The notes under the pieces: model-generated
Seen by the model: the letters and a program-made list of their open reading frames with translations, nothing else
What the model was told of the DNA's origin: nothing
The model's database searches: none
Assembly: GCA_903905065.1 (NCBI GenBank)
Contig: CAIVEW010000109.1
Coordinates: 1-36,797 of the forward strand
Source of the DNA: an uncultured Bacteroidota bacterium
Lineage (GTDB): Bacteria > Bacteroidota > Bacteroidia > Chitinophagales > Chitinophagaceae
Direction of reading: 5' to 3'
DNA: 36,797 bases
Shown: in pieces, positions 1 to 8,833 of the stretch
How the letters are laid out: the number at the start of each line of letters is the position of its first letter
Numbering within the stretch: position 1 is the first letter of the stretch
Program-made: the position numbers and the translations under genes

Positions 1-2597
1 GTTATTCCTCGTATTTAACGAGCCCACTGCCTACTTCCGTTTCTGGAAATACGCTTACCTGGAACCTCAGTACGCTATCGGCAGGCGCCAGCCAGCTCAT
101 CACGGTCTGGATAGAACGGCCAACAGCACTAGGTTGGCTAACACCGGGAGATACGGTCAACACTACGATCTCTGTGTCACCGATAGTTGGAGACATCAAC
201 CCGGATAATAATACCATCACAAAAACCGACACCGTAAAAAGCTCGTGGGATCCCAACGACATAGAGGTGTCTCCGCAGGGATACGTTTTGCCATGCACTC
301 AATTGCAATACAAAATAAATTTTGAGAACACAGGCAACGATACCGCTCACAATATCTATGTACTGGATACGCTTTCTGATAACCTGGATCCACGCAGTCT
401 GGCCATCGTTACGGCATCGGCGACTATGAATATCTCTATGCTCACAGATGGCGGTTATAATGTTGCCCGGTTCGATTTTCCAAATATCAACCTGCTCGAT
501 ACATCACGTCATAATAACTCCGATGGCCTGGTGATATTTAATATCACTGCGAAGACCGCCCTTGGAGATGGTACGATCATTGCGAATCAGGCAGGCATTT
601 ACTTTGATGATAACCCCGTCGTCAATACCAACTCCGTTCAAAATGCTATAGGTATCAGCCAGATAACAGGAGGCAGTAATGTATGTGCCGGAGCCTTTGA
701 TACGCTCATTAATGCCTCACCCGGTGGCGTCTGGAATGCAACCAACAGTGATGCCGTTGTTTCTGGCGGCGTTGTAACCGGTATGATTCCGGGATTGGAC
801 ACCATCAGTTATACGGTATCCAACAGTTGTGCTTCGAAGTCAGCGATACAGATCGTGGCAATAAGTGCAGTGCCCGCACCCGCGGCTATCATCGGCACAT
901 TGAACGTCTGCCTGGGCAGCACAACGCTTTTGTCCGATACGTCCGCTTCTGGTTCCTGGAGTAGTGGTGCAGCAACTGCAGCATTAATAGGCAGGTCCGG
1001 ATTGGTTTTAGGTGTCATGGCAGGCACCGCAACAATATCTTACAGTGTGACCAACAGTTGCGGTACCGGTGTAGCTTCATCGGTTGTATCCGTCAATCCG
1101 TTGCCATATGCAGGTATTATTAGCGGGCTAGCCGCGATCTGCGCCGGCACCGGAACAACACTCAGCAGCACAGTAAGTGGCGGCTCATGGAGTTCGGGAA
1201 GCACCGGCGTTGCAACCGTTGGCAGTATGGGTGACGTCGCGGCGATCACCGGAGGGAATGCAACTATAACGTACACTTTTATAAATAGCTGCGGTTCAGA
1301 CATGGCAACCTACACCGAAACCGTGATTGCACTGCCAGACGCTGGAACCATAACCGGACTGGCGGATTTGTGCCCCGGCACAGCAACAACACTAAGCAGT
1401 ACCACTACAGGCGGTTCCTGGAGCTCAGGAGGCAGCGTAGTAGCATCTGTAATCGCGGATGGAGAGGTTACAGGTGTCGCCGCTGGCAGTGCTATTATTT
1501 CCTACACAGTAAGCAATGATTGCGGTACCGATGTGGCCACCTACACAGAGTCCATAAACCCATTACCGGACGCAGGGTTTATAACTGGCGATACGAGTTT
1601 ATGCCAGGGTGCAACCATTACGCTTAGTAGCTCAGCTACCGAAGGTTCATGGACCACCAGCAGTACCGCTATTGCTTCCGTTGGCAGTACAGGCGAGGTA
1701 ACAGGGGTTGCAGGTGGAATTGCTACCATTTCTTATACTGTTAGCAATTCCTGTGGTACCGACATCACAACCTTTAGCGAGGATATTCACGAATTAGTCA
1801 TTCCCTCAGTTGGTATTTCTCCCGGAGATACAGTATGCGCTGGAGTTCCAACAAGCTTTGTAGCCATGGGAGCGGGTGGGGGACTTACACCAGTCTATCA
1901 ATGGACCGTCAACGATAGTATCGTTGGTACAGGTAGTGTCTACTCATTTGTTCCTTCCAGCGGCGATTCAGTATCCGTAACCATGAGAAGCAGTGCTGTC
2001 TGTGCCACTCCAGATTCTGCAACGCAAACTGTCACCATTGTCACAGAAACGACCTTGATACCAGTAGTGCTTATCAGCGCAGACCCGGGCTTTACAATTA
2101 GTGCCGGTGAGGCAGATACGATACAGATAACTGCGATTAATGCAGGAACCGCTCCATCATACGAATGGTATCTGAACGGTGCTCTGGTTCCGGGTATTAC
2201 TTCATCTGTCTATTTCAATACTTTCAACGATCATGATTCTGTTTCGTGCCGCGTTACAAGTAATGGCCTTTGCGGAGGGTATCCTTCCTTTAATTCCGTT
2301 GTCATCCATGTAAATAACACAGGTATAGGCCAGGTATCAGCAGATCATGACATAGCCTTATACCCAAATCCTGCGAGTGAAAAATTGAATGTTACATGGG
2401 AAAATTACTCGCAAGGCGGCGCAAGTGTTATTATTTCAGACATTGCCGGTCGGGAGGTGTTCAGAACAACGATCAATGTCACAAAATCACAGGGCCACAC
2501 ATCATTTGATCTGCCGACTTTGCAGAACGGAATTTACCTGGTAAATATCATTTCTGCCTCCGGACAATATCACAGCAAGCTGGAGATCAAAAAATAG
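1..2597 (+). CDS. T9SS type A sorted, Ig-repeat surface protein (5' end missing)
   Basis: This reading frame is open from position 3, so the gene starts before the window; 864 residues are visible. Near the visible N-terminus is a stretch with SSWDPNDIEVSPQG followed by LQYKINFENTGNDTAHNIYV, which matches the domain (DUF7619/DUF11-like) found in many Bacteroidota secreted proteins. Five tandem Ig-like repeats of about 77 residues follow, each with a cysteine early on, a GGSWSSG-like strand and a TISYTVSNSCGT-like end. Two further Ig-like segments come next. The last 90 residues (IALYPNPASEKLNV, then GREVF, then GIYLVNI) are a typical T9SS type A sorting domain. The product is therefore inferred to be exported by the type IX system and anchored to or released from the cell surface; its ligand is unknown. 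A strong terminator follows. Confidence 0.85.
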   Translation, partial: YSSYLTSPLPTSVSGNTLTWNLSTLSAGASQLITVWIERPTALGWLTPGDTVNTTISVSPIVGDINPDNNTITKTDTVKSSWDPNDIEVSPQGYVLPCTQLQYKINFENTGNDTAHNIYVLDTLSDNLDPRSLAIVTASATMNISMLTDGGYNVARFDFPNINLLDTSRHNNSDGLVIFNITAKTALGDGTIIANQAGIYFDDNPVVNTNSVQNAIGISQITGGSNVCAGAFDTLINASPGGVWNATNSDAVVSGGVVTGMIPGLDTISYTVSNSCASKSAIQIVAISAVPAPAAIIGTLNVCLGSTTLLSDTSASGSWSSGAATAALIGRSGLVLGVMAGTATISYSVTNSCGTGVASSVVSVNPLPYAGIISGLAAICAGTGTTLSSTVSGGSWSSGSTGVATVGSMGDVAAITGGNATITYTFINSCGSDMATYTETVIALPDAGTITGLADLCPGTATTLSSTTTGGSWSSGGSVVASVIADGEVTGVAAGSAIISYTVSNDCGTDVATYTESINPLPDAGFITGDTSLCQGATITLSSSATEGSWTTSSTAIASVGSTGEVTGVAGGIATISYTVSNSCGTDITTFSEDIHELVIPSVGISPGDTVCAGVPTSFVAMGAGGGLTPVYQWTVNDSIVGTGSVYSFVPSSGDSVSVTMRSSAVCATPDSATQTVTIVTETTLIPVVLISADPGFTISAGEADTIQITAINAGTAPSYEWYLNGALVPGITSSVYFNTFNDHDSVSCRVTSNGLCGGYPSFNSVVIHVNNTGIGQVSADHDIALYPNPASEKLNVTWENYSQGGASVIISDIAGREVFRTTINVTKSQGHTSFDLPTLQNGIYLVNIISASGQYHSKLEIKK
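651..1802 (+). repeat. Five tandem 77-codon Ig-like repeats
   Basis: Units start near 651, 882, 1110, 1341 and 1572, giving a period of 228-231 bp. Shared landmarks in each unit are a G-rich start (AGxITG), a C-x-G-x-x-x-x-L segment, a GGSW or GSW strand, a GxVTGVxxGxAxISY strand and a final NSCGT. The two cysteines per unit could form an intradomain disulphide. The units have diverged, so this is an old expansion rather than a recent DNA slippage event. Confidence 0.75.
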
Positions 2598-2611
2598 CTT
2601 TGTACATATTG

Positions 2612-2650
2612 AAAAGAGGGTGTCTCAAAAGTCCGCGACACCCTCTTTTT
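2612..2650 (+). terminator. Intrinsic terminator of the T9SS gene
   Basis: A perfect 13-bp stem (2612-2624 pairing with 2637-2649) with a 12-nt loop ends in a run of T, 15 bp after the stop codon. The 5' arm and part of the loop (2611-2631) are identical to the terminator at 36669. Confidence 0.85.
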
Positions 2651-2728
2651 ATTCGAGTACCTGACGGAGTCAGGTACTCATTTATGCGATTTTCAGCGGC
2701 TTCAATTTACTTTTGATACAGCCTCTTT
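2613..2728. repeat. MITE-like inverted repeat enclosing a perfect hairpin
   Basis: The segment 2613-2632 recurs inverted at 2709-2728 with 18 of 20 bases matching. Between them, 2655-2665 and 2669-2679 form a perfect 11-bp hairpin with a GGA loop. There is no coding capacity and I see no clear target-site duplication. The structure resembles a short non-autonomous palindromic element that also provides the terminator. It could instead be two converging terminators that happen to share a motif. Confidence 0.5.
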
Positions 2729-2745
2729 GTTTTAACAACCTCTCA

Positions 2746-2809
2746 AATTATCGAATTGTCGAATCGCCCAATTGTAAAATTGTCAAATTGCCGAATTGTC
2801 GAATTGAAC
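2746..2809. repeat. Eight-copy octamer array, consensus AATTGTCG
   Basis: Eight consecutive 8-bp units in register (2746, 2754, 2762, 2770, 2778, 2786, 2794, 2802) are variants of AATTGTCG. The array runs up to the stop codon of the response regulator gene on the minus strand, so it lies in that gene's 3' untranslated region. It is a simple-sequence repeat; no function is apparent. Confidence 0.8.
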
Positions 2810-3546
2810 TACCAGCCAAGCAGCGTCTTCAACTTCGCCATGCCGCTCTTGCTTACGGTTACTTTGGCACCGCAATGCAGCAGGGCTACGTGGCTTTCTT
2901 TTTCATAAGGCTCTATACGCATAAGCTGGGTCACGGGCACCAGGTACGATCTGTGCACGCGCACAAACTGTTGTGGGTCCAGAGTAGCTTCAATATGGGA
3001 AAGCGTGCTCTTTTTCAGGTAGCTGCCATCCTTCGTGAATATCTTTATATAGTCGTCGTTGGCTTCTATGTAGTAAATGTCCTGTGCGGGAATAATGCGG
3101 ATCAGGCTATTATCTTTCACCACGATGCGATGTTGGTAGCCTTCATAGACATTGTTCTCCAGTAACGCAGTTACCTGTGGTTGTTCTTTTGTAGCTGCCT
3201 GCTGCAGCCATTTCTGCATAGCTTTATCAAATCGGCTTTTGATGATCGGTTTCAATAAGTAATCTATGGCATGCGATTCAAAAGCCTTCAGCGCATACTC
3301 ATCAAATGCGGTTGTGAAAATAACAGAGGGTGGGTTATCCAGCAGTTCCAGCATCTCAAAACCATTGAGGCGCGGCATCTGTATGTCCAGGAAGATCAGG
3401 TCAGGATGGAGCTCCTGTATCGCTTTAAACCCTTCAAACCCATCGCCGCACTCTGCGACAACCTCCACTTGCTGGTAGGGCTCCAGCAACGACCTCAGTA
3501 ATAGCCTTGCCAGCGGTTCATCGTCTATCAATATTACCTTGTACAT
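2809..3546 (-). CDS. LytTR-family response regulator
   Basis: This is a 245-residue DNA-binding response regulator. Residues 1-120 are a receiver domain with acidic pocket D8/D9, the phosphoacceptor D54 in FLDIQMP, the switch threonine T78 and lysine K99 in LLKP. Residues about 140-245 are a LytTR DNA-binding domain (the YIEANDDYIKIF and FVRVHRSYLV segments are typical). It overlaps the end of the upstream kinase gene by 29 bp, so the two are surely cotranscribed and form a cognate pair. By family analogy it binds direct repeats in promoters of envelope or secretion genes; the targets cannot be seen here. Confidence 0.92.
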   Translation of the reverse strand: MYKVILIDDEPLARLLLRSLLEPYQQVEVVAECGDGFEGFKAIQELHPDLIFLDIQMPRLNGFEMLELLDNPPSVIFTTAFDEYALKAFESHAIDYLLKPIIKSRFDKAMQKWLQQAATKEQPQVTALLENNVYEGYQHRIVVKDNSLIRIIPAQDIYYIEANDDYIKIFTKDGSYLKKSTLSHIEATLDPQQFVRVHRSYLVPVTQLMRIEPYEKESHVALLHCGAKVTVSKSGMAKLKTLLGW

Positions 3547-4573
3547 AATGCTGTGGTATTTTTAGTATCGTTGTAAAATTACTGCCGTCGCTGCTGGTTT
3601 CCAGCAGGTCAGTGCGGGCATAGAGCAGGTAAAGTCTGCGTTTTACTCCCTCCAACCCAAAGCCGGTGCCGCGCGGTGGCTGCGTATCCGGATCGAATGG
3701 ATTCGTAACAGTGATGGTAAGCAGTGGCCCGTCCAGTTCTATGTGTATGGTTATACTTACTGCGCCTGTCCTCGCGTATAAGCCAAATTTAATGGCATTT
3801 TCAATGATTGGTTGCAACAGGAACGGCGGCATCACTGAATCGTCCGTGTACTCCTTCTCAAAATGCACCTGCAGGCGGTCGCCAAAGCGCACAGATTCAA
3901 TATCCAGGTACGACTGTATATACAACAGTTCATCGGCTATAGGCAGCGTCTCTTCCGACTCCCGTTTTACCGAGCTGCGCAGGAAGTCAGATAATTTGCC
4001 GATCATCTCCTGCGCCCGGTCAGGGGCTATGTTTATAAGTGCGTTTATAGAATTGAGGCTGTTATAAAGAAAATGTGGCTGCAGTTGCTGGCGTAGTTTA
4101 AACAGCTCCGCTTCTTTAAGTAGTATTGACGCATCTGTTTGTTGCTGGAAGCGACTGTCCAGTGTACTGATATTTTTTCTCAGTGCACTGATCGTAGCCA
4201 CCCAACTGTTGAACAGCCAAATGAAAAGAAACCGCACCAACAGCGTCTCTTTCAGCCAAAGTTTATAAGGTTCATTTTCAATGCCTATCAGCCATTTTAG
4301 CGTTTCAAATTCCGCGCCCACCGTTATGCTGCTGATGATCAGCGCCGCAACCAGGCCATAGACAGTAATAGCCGCTGAAGTAGGGTAGGCACGTATCAAG
4401 AGAATTATCCCCCACGACGATAAACTAAGAATAACGCAACTGCAAATGGCATCTTTTAACGCAAGGTTCCAGTCAAAATGAAGTACGCCATAAAGTATAA
4501 AAACATGCTTTGCCAATACGATGAGCATCAGCAAAAGAACCAGCCAGTGTATATTTTTCTTTATTGAGCGCAA
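3518..4573 (-). CDS. LytS/YehU-type sensor histidine kinase
   Basis: This is a 351-residue membrane kinase. About four hydrophobic segments occupy residues 10-135, followed by a short coiled linker. The His_kinase (PF06580) domain carries H167 in LQPHFLYNSLNS, and a HATPase domain follows with the N box LLQPIIENAIKFG and the glycine motif GTGFGLEGVKRRL. It phosphorylates the response regulator encoded immediately downstream, whose start lies 29 bp inside this gene. No extracytoplasmic ligand-binding domain is visible, so the membrane part probably senses the signal or a partner such as the LiaF-like protein encoded upstream (inference). Confidence 0.9.
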   Translation of the reverse strand: MRSIKKNIHWLVLLLMLIVLAKHVFILYGVLHFDWNLALKDAICSCVILSLSSWGIILLIRAYPTSAAITVYGLVAALIISSITVGAEFETLKWLIGIENEPYKLWLKETLLVRFLFIWLFNSWVATISALRKNISTLDSRFQQQTDASILLKEAELFKLRQQLQPHFLYNSLNSINALINIAPDRAQEMIGKLSDFLRSSVKRESEETLPIADELLYIQSYLDIESVRFGDRLQVHFEKEYTDDSVMPPFLLQPIIENAIKFGLYARTGAVSITIHIELDGPLLTITVTNPFDPDTQPPRGTGFGLEGVKRRLYLLYARTDLLETSSDGSNFTTILKIPQHYVQGNIDRR

Positions 4574-4621
4574 TCGCAGTTTGTTAGTTACATTATTTGA
4601 TCGGAAAATGGGGCTGAGTTA

Positions 4622-4678
4622 CACCTCCCCTCCTGTTTTTAGGAGGGGACGACCGGTGCCTGCACCGGTCTGGGGTGG
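4622..4678. repeat. Nested palindromic element (three-way-junction shape)
   Basis: Two perfect hairpins sit side by side: 4627-4634 with 4641-4648 (8 bp), and 4651-4659 with 4662-4670 (9 bp). They are enclosed by an outer CACC/GGTG pair (4622-4625 with 4674-4677). The element lies between the DUF4288 gene and the kinase gene on the minus strand. It could act as a processing or attenuation structure in that transcript, or simply be a mobile palindrome. Confidence 0.7.
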
Positions 4679-4738
4679 TTGACGTGCGCATGACATCATA
4701 TTCCGGGGGGCAACTTTATTGGCGTAAAATAAAAAAAG

Positions 4739-5041
4739 TTACCCGAACGCAGCCCACAATGGTGCGGCTACCATCTCTGCTTCGCGCACCATTGAGAAGA
4801 GCAAGCCTCCGTTCTTCAACTCCACAGGTTGCAGGTCTTTTACGGCCAGCATACGCCAGCACATGGTGCGGCCGTGCCGGTCTATAAAGGTGGCCTCTTC
4901 GGTTTTTCCTGCCTCCTTCGCAACAATCAACCCCTGCTCCTCATCTTCAGCGTAAACCAGCCGCCACTGCTCTTCGTACTGATCTGTAGGCATTCCCTCA
5001 CATTCAATACGGTAAATGATCTGTGCAGTAAATGATCTCAT
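4739..5041 (-). CDS. DUF4288 domain protein
   Basis: This is a 100-residue cytoplasmic protein with no signal peptide. It matches the DUF4288 pattern: an N-terminal strand FTAQIIYRIE, a middle EEQWRLVYAEDEEQGLIVAKEAG helix region, and a later GRTMCWRML strand. The family has no assigned biochemical function. The gene lies between the LiaF-like gene and the LytS-type kinase on the same strand, but with gaps of 115 and 165 bp that both contain palindromic elements, so cotranscription is possible but not assured. Confidence 0.75.
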   Translation of the reverse strand: MRSFTAQIIYRIECEGMPTDQYEEQWRLVYAEDEEQGLIVAKEAGKTEEATFIDRHGRTMCWRMLAVKDLQPVELKNGGLLFSMVREAEMVAAPLWAAFG

Positions 5042-5120
5042 ATTTCTTTAGTCTTAAGTGGTAAGTCATCAGTTGTAAGTCCGCTGTACACAATGCGTCT
5101 CTTGCGCATCTCATTCTACT

Positions 5121-5153
5121 TCACCCTCTCCTTCGGAGAGGGCCGGGGTGAGG
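5121..5153. repeat. Palindromic element, TCACCCTCTCC family
   Basis: The 8-bp inverted repeat 5124-5131 / 5135-5142 with loop TTC is followed by GGCCGGGGTGAGG, which can pair with the opening TCACC. A second copy with an enlarged loop is at 14041-14090. This copy ends just before the stop codon of the LiaF-like gene on the minus strand and may help terminate it. Confidence 0.75.
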
Positions 5154-5156
5154 CTC

Positions 5157-5918
5157 CTAATAAGATTTTATCTCGATGCTCCCAAACGAAACATTGCCCC
5201 GCAGTATCAGTAGCTTTTTGTTCTCATTGGTGGTTGCCGTCTGTACAGTACGTTCATCTTCCACACTCCCAAATGACGATGTAACCTCATTCTGTATTTC
5301 CCAGTGCGAGGGCACTACCATCTCCACACCACCAAACGACACGCGAAAATCAAGCACCGCCGATGGCTCGGTAAAGTCGGCCTGGCTCAGGTTGAGTTCG
5401 CAGCCGGCGAAGGTCACAGATATCACGCCACCTTTAAAGTCCTTTGCGGTGACCACTTCTTTCTTCCCGCCAAAAGTTACGTCTATATTGAGATCGTTTT
5501 CGGTGGAGACGGAACTTTGCATCTTCCACCCTGGTTTGCAAGACTGGCGCCTCGGGCGAAATGCTATGCCTAAACCCGCTACAATAAGGCTCACCGGCCA
5601 TATATAGTTCCCATATTCACGGTGATATATCTCTACAAGGTTGGCCACTCCAACAAGACACAATATCCACCATGACGGGTTTCTGAATTTATTCTTTATC
5701 CCAAGGAACAAGCCTATGGCTATCGGGATGAATGGCCAGTTGTTTTGCCAGTTGAAATTGATCTTATAAGTGATGTCTAAAAGCCAGAGAATACCGGCGA
5801 TCGCCATAGCAACTCCAAAAAAAGCCCGGTTTCTCTGCCGCTGCTGCTGGTACACTTTCAGATGCTCTTCCCATTTTGGGTCGCTCCAATCTCTTCGCCT
5901 GAAATTACGGTCTCGCAT
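5157..5918 (-). CDS. LiaF-like membrane protein
   Basis: This is a 253-residue protein. The N-terminus is basic and cytoplasmic (RDRNFRRRDWSDPKWEEH), followed by four closely spaced hydrophobic segments over residues 32-125 (DUF5668/LiaI-LiaF type). A C-terminal beta-rich domain follows with repeated FGG or FGS strands (DVTFGGKKEV, VSFGGVEMVVP, VSFGSIEIKSY), as in the LiaF C-terminal family. In Firmicutes, LiaF restrains the LiaRS envelope-stress system. Here a histidine kinase and response regulator lie downstream on the same strand, so an analogous role is a reasonable inference but not shown. Confidence 0.8.
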   Translation of the reverse strand: MRDRNFRRRDWSDPKWEEHLKVYQQQRQRNRAFFGVAMAIAGILWLLDITYKINFNWQNNWPFIPIAIGLFLGIKNKFRNPSWWILCLVGVANLVEIYHREYGNYIWPVSLIVAGLGIAFRPRRQSCKPGWKMQSSVSTENDLNIDVTFGGKKEVVTAKDFKGGVISVTFAGCELNLSQADFTEPSAVLDFRVSFGGVEMVVPSHWEIQNEVTSSFGSVEDERTVQTATTNENKKLLILRGNVSFGSIEIKSY

Positions 5919-6026
5919 ATCTTTAGTTTATTCAACAAAACTAACTATAACGCGCGCCGCACTGAAATGGTATTAGGTAAGGAAATAAACACTGGCGGTA
6001 AATGAGGGGAAATTGTCGGTAAACAG

Positions 6027-6557
6027 TTATTGCTCCAATAACTTATTGACGGTAGCCCAATTGCGTGTAGTGGCCGTACAACCTAGTGTGCGTTCAATAT
6101 AAGAATTGGAAAAGTGCGTCTTGGTATAATTGGCCGCGTAGATGTATATTTCTTTTTGGCCGATCCTTGCATATTCGGAATCATTTGAATAGACCCCCAA
6201 ATATCCCTTTACCTCATTCGGCGGGGTGCCCGACAAAAAGGTTACATACCACTTGCTGACCTCGCTCGCTTTCACATTGTCAAACGGATTATTCTCTACG
6301 ATCTGCTGTATATCGCGAAATCTTCTTACGATCACGGGTATCTTAAACCCAAAACTGGCCTCCAACTGGGGTTCTATCTGCTCCCTGAAAGTTTCATAAT
6401 CCGCTTCTTCGGCGTCAAACAGTACATTGCCATTCTGTCCGTAGGTGATCACGCTGGAAAAACCGAGCATTTCAAACTGGTCTTTCAGTTCGTTCATGCT
6501 TACCGGATTTCTGCCTATATCATTAATGCCGCGTAAAAATGCTACATATTTTGTCAT
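6027..6557 (-). CDS. DUF1697 family protein
   Basis: This 176-residue protein matches DUF1697 (PF08002): it opens with KYVAFLRGIN, has MNELKDQFEMLGFSSVITYGQNGNVLF and ends with a short helix-rich tail. Family members usually carry a GINVGG and SGNV; here these read GINDIGR and NGNV. It is cytoplasmic with no membrane segment. The biochemical role of the family is unknown. It is likely monocistronic, since it is separated from the LiaF-like gene by 108 bp and from parE by a strong terminator. Confidence 0.85.
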   Translation of the reverse strand: MTKYVAFLRGINDIGRNPVSMNELKDQFEMLGFSSVITYGQNGNVLFDAEEADYETFREQIEPQLEASFGFKIPVIVRRFRDIQQIVENNPFDNVKASEVSKWYVTFLSGTPPNEVKGYLGVYSNDSEYARIGQKEIYIYAANYTKTHFSNSYIERTLGCTATTRNWATVNKLLEQ

Positions 6558-6693
6558 AAAGTCTGCGTTTTTAATTCGAATAAAATGCTCTAAACGCTCA
6601 CACGCACAGGCGCAACACTTTTATTGTTGATCGCACTTCGTTATCACTAAAATTCCAGCTTCTATGTAAAAAGCAAATACCATGCTAACTTAA

Positions 6694-6728
6694 CAAAAAA
6701 AATACCCCAGGCTATTACACTTGGGGTA
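6694..6728 (-). terminator. Intrinsic terminator of parE
   Basis: Read on the minus strand, a TACCCCA/TGGGGTA stem (6722-6728 with 6703-6709) with an 11-12-nt loop is followed at once by eight consecutive T residues (complement of 6695-6702). It lies 24 bp beyond the parE stop. Confidence 0.85.
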
Positions 6729-6751
6729 AATACAGAGAATCAATACGTGAA

Positions 6752-8650
6752 TCAGGCGCCTACCTCTACGCCCAGTTCCTCGGCGAGGTCTTTCTCAACT
6801 CTAAGATTGTCAATGATAAAGACCTGCCGCTGCGGTGTGTTCTTACCCATATAGTATTCCAGTAGTTTTTGAATCTGCGCGTCCTGGCTCAGCAGCACCG
6901 GGTCTTTGCGTATATCTTCACCTATAAACTGTGCAAATTCTTCCGGAGATATTTCACCCAGCCCCTTAAATCTCGTGATTTCCGCCTTACTGCCTATTTC
7001 GTGAATAGCCCGTTGCCGCTCCTCATCGCTGTAGCAATAAATAGTCTTTTGCTTATTGCGAACCCGGAACAATGGCGTCTGTAAAATATAGACATGGTTA
7101 TTGCGCACGAGATCAGGGAAAAACTGCAGGAAGAACGTCATAATGAGCAAGCGTATGTGCATGCCGTCCACATCGGCATCGGTGGCTATAACGATGTTGT
7201 TATAGCGCAGCCCGTCCATGCCTTCTTCTATATTCAGCGCATGTTGCAGCAGGTTAAACTCCTCATTTTCATACACCACTTTCTTTGTCAGCCCATAGCA
7301 ATTAAGCGGCTTGCCCCGCAAACTGAAGACCGCCTGTGTCTCCACCTGCCGGCTCTTTGTTATCGATCCGCTGGCACTGTCTCCTTCGGTAATAAATACG
7401 GTAGACTCCTGTTGTTTCAGATTGTATTCATCGCGGCCTTTTGTAGGTGGTTCGTCATTTAGATGTATACGACAATCCCGCAGTTTTTTATTGTGCAGGT
7501 TGGCTTTCTTGGCCCGCTCATTCGCCAGCTTTCGTATGCCGCTAAGCTCCTTGCGTTCACGCTCACTTTGCTCTATGCGTTTCTTAAGTGCTTCAGCTAC
7601 TGCGGGGTTTTTATGAAGGAAGTTATCCAGCTCTTTGTTCAGGAAGTCTCCTATGAATGCCTTCATCCCCGGTCCACCTTCCCACACATACTGCGATCCC
7701 AGCTTGGTCTTCGTCTGCGATTCAAATACCGGTTCCTGCACCCGCACAGATATGGCAGCACATATGCTCTGCCGCACATCCGATGCGTCGTAATCCTTTT
7801 TATAAAAATCGCGAATGGTCTTTACAAATGTTTCCCTGAATGCAGCTTGGTGCGTGCCACCTTGCGTGGTATGCTGGCCATTTACAAACGAGTAGATATC
7901 CTCGCCATAGTCACCGGTATGCGTGATCGCCACCTCTATATCATTGCCCTTTAGATGTATGATGGGGTATCGCAGATTATCAGGATTGGTCTTGCGTGTC
8001 AGCAAGTCCAGCAGGCCGTTCTTGGAGATGTAGTTGCGGTTGTTAAAATGTATCTGTAGCCCCGCATTCAGGAAGCAGTAGTTCCATACCTGGTTCTCGA
8101 GGTATTCATGCAGGAAGTGGTAGTTCTTAAACACCGTCTCGTCCGGCCTGAAAACCACAAGTGTCCCATTTGGTTCAGTGGTGTCGGTTTCCTTATGGTC
8201 TTTAGTAAGGATACCCCTTTCAAACTCGGCCACTTTCGTCCACCCATCGCGGAAGGATGCGACCTTAAAATACTTGCTGAGTGCATTCACGGCCTTGGTA
8301 CCCACACCATTCAATCCCACCGACTTCTGAAAGGCCTTGCTGTCGTATTTGGCGCCCGTATTTATTTTGCTCACCACATCCACCACCTTGCCCAGCGGTA
8401 TGCCACGCCCAAAGTCGCGCACAGTGACGCCACCGTCAGCTATCGTTAGCTCCACGCGCTTGCCCTGGCCCATTGCAAATTCATCTATGCAATTGTCCAT
8501 CACCTCCTTCACCAGCACATAGATGCCATCATCCACGCTGCTGCCATCACCCAGCTTGCCTATATACATACCGGGTCTCAGCCGTATATGCTCCCTCCAG
8601 TCCAGGGATTTGATACTGTCTTCGTTATATTGATTGAGTAGATCTGCCAT
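6752..8650 (-). CDS. parE: DNA topoisomerase IV subunit B
   Basis: This is a 632-residue type IIA topoisomerase ATPase subunit. The N-terminus contains the GHKL ATPase with [10 protein letters not shown], the N box [11 protein letters not shown] and the loop [14 protein letters not shown]. The TOPRIM domain has the catalytic glutamate in EGDSA (E422) and the metal-binding DADVDG (491-496). The short C-terminus ([12 protein letters not shown]) lacks the long GyrB insertions, which fits ParE better than GyrB. It works with ParC to decatenate replicated chromosomes; no parC or gyrA lies beside it here. I chose the ATG at 8650 ([16 protein letters not shown]) over an in-frame ATG 11 codons upstream because family members begin this way. 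Confidence 0.92.
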   Translation of the reverse strand: MADLLNQYNEDSIKSLDWREHIRLRPGMYIGKLGDGSSVDDGIYVLVKEVMDNCIDEFAMGQGKRVELTIADGGVTVRDFGRGIPLGKVVDVVSKINTGAKYDSKAFQKSVGLNGVGTKAVNALSKYFKVASFRDGWTKVAEFERGILTKDHKETDTTEPNGTLVVFRPDETVFKNYHFLHEYLENQVWNYCFLNAGLQIHFNNRNYISKNGLLDLLTRKTNPDNLRYPIIHLKGNDIEVAITHTGDYGEDIYSFVNGQHTTQGGTHQAAFRETFVKTIRDFYKKDYDASDVRQSICAAISVRVQEPVFESQTKTKLGSQYVWEGGPGMKAFIGDFLNKELDNFLHKNPAVAEALKKRIEQSERERKELSGIRKLANERAKKANLHNKKLRDCRIHLNDEPPTKGRDEYNLKQQESTVFITEGDSASGSITKSRQVETQAVFSLRGKPLNCYGLTKKVVYENEEFNLLQHALNIEEGMDGLRYNNIVIATDADVDGMHIRLLIMTFFLQFFPDLVRNNHVYILQTPLFRVRNKQKTIYCYSDEERQRAIHEIGSKAEITRFKGLGEISPEEFAQFIGEDIRKDPVLLSQDAQIQKLLEYYMGKNTPQRQVFIIDNLRVEKDLAEELGVEVGA

Positions 8651-8833
8651 TGAAATGTTCTGACTATAAATTCTAAAATACAACTTTATCCAAGGCGAAT
8701 TTACACAAACTTAAAAGAATAGCTGGCGGTCATTGCAAAAGGTTTTTTTCATGGAATAGATTAAACCAATTTAGTTCGCCTCATTTTCTGAAAATATTTA
8801 AATATCTGATGTTACTTTGAGCAATTGCTACTA

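Noticed and set aside
2713-3165. 150-codon open frame on the plus strand
   Set aside because: It begins within the octamer array, whose repeats it translates, and continues antisense to the LytTR domain.
8651-8683. Longer parE start with 11 extra codons
   Set aside because: The extra residues ([11 protein letters not shown]) do not fit the family, whose members begin near MADLL.
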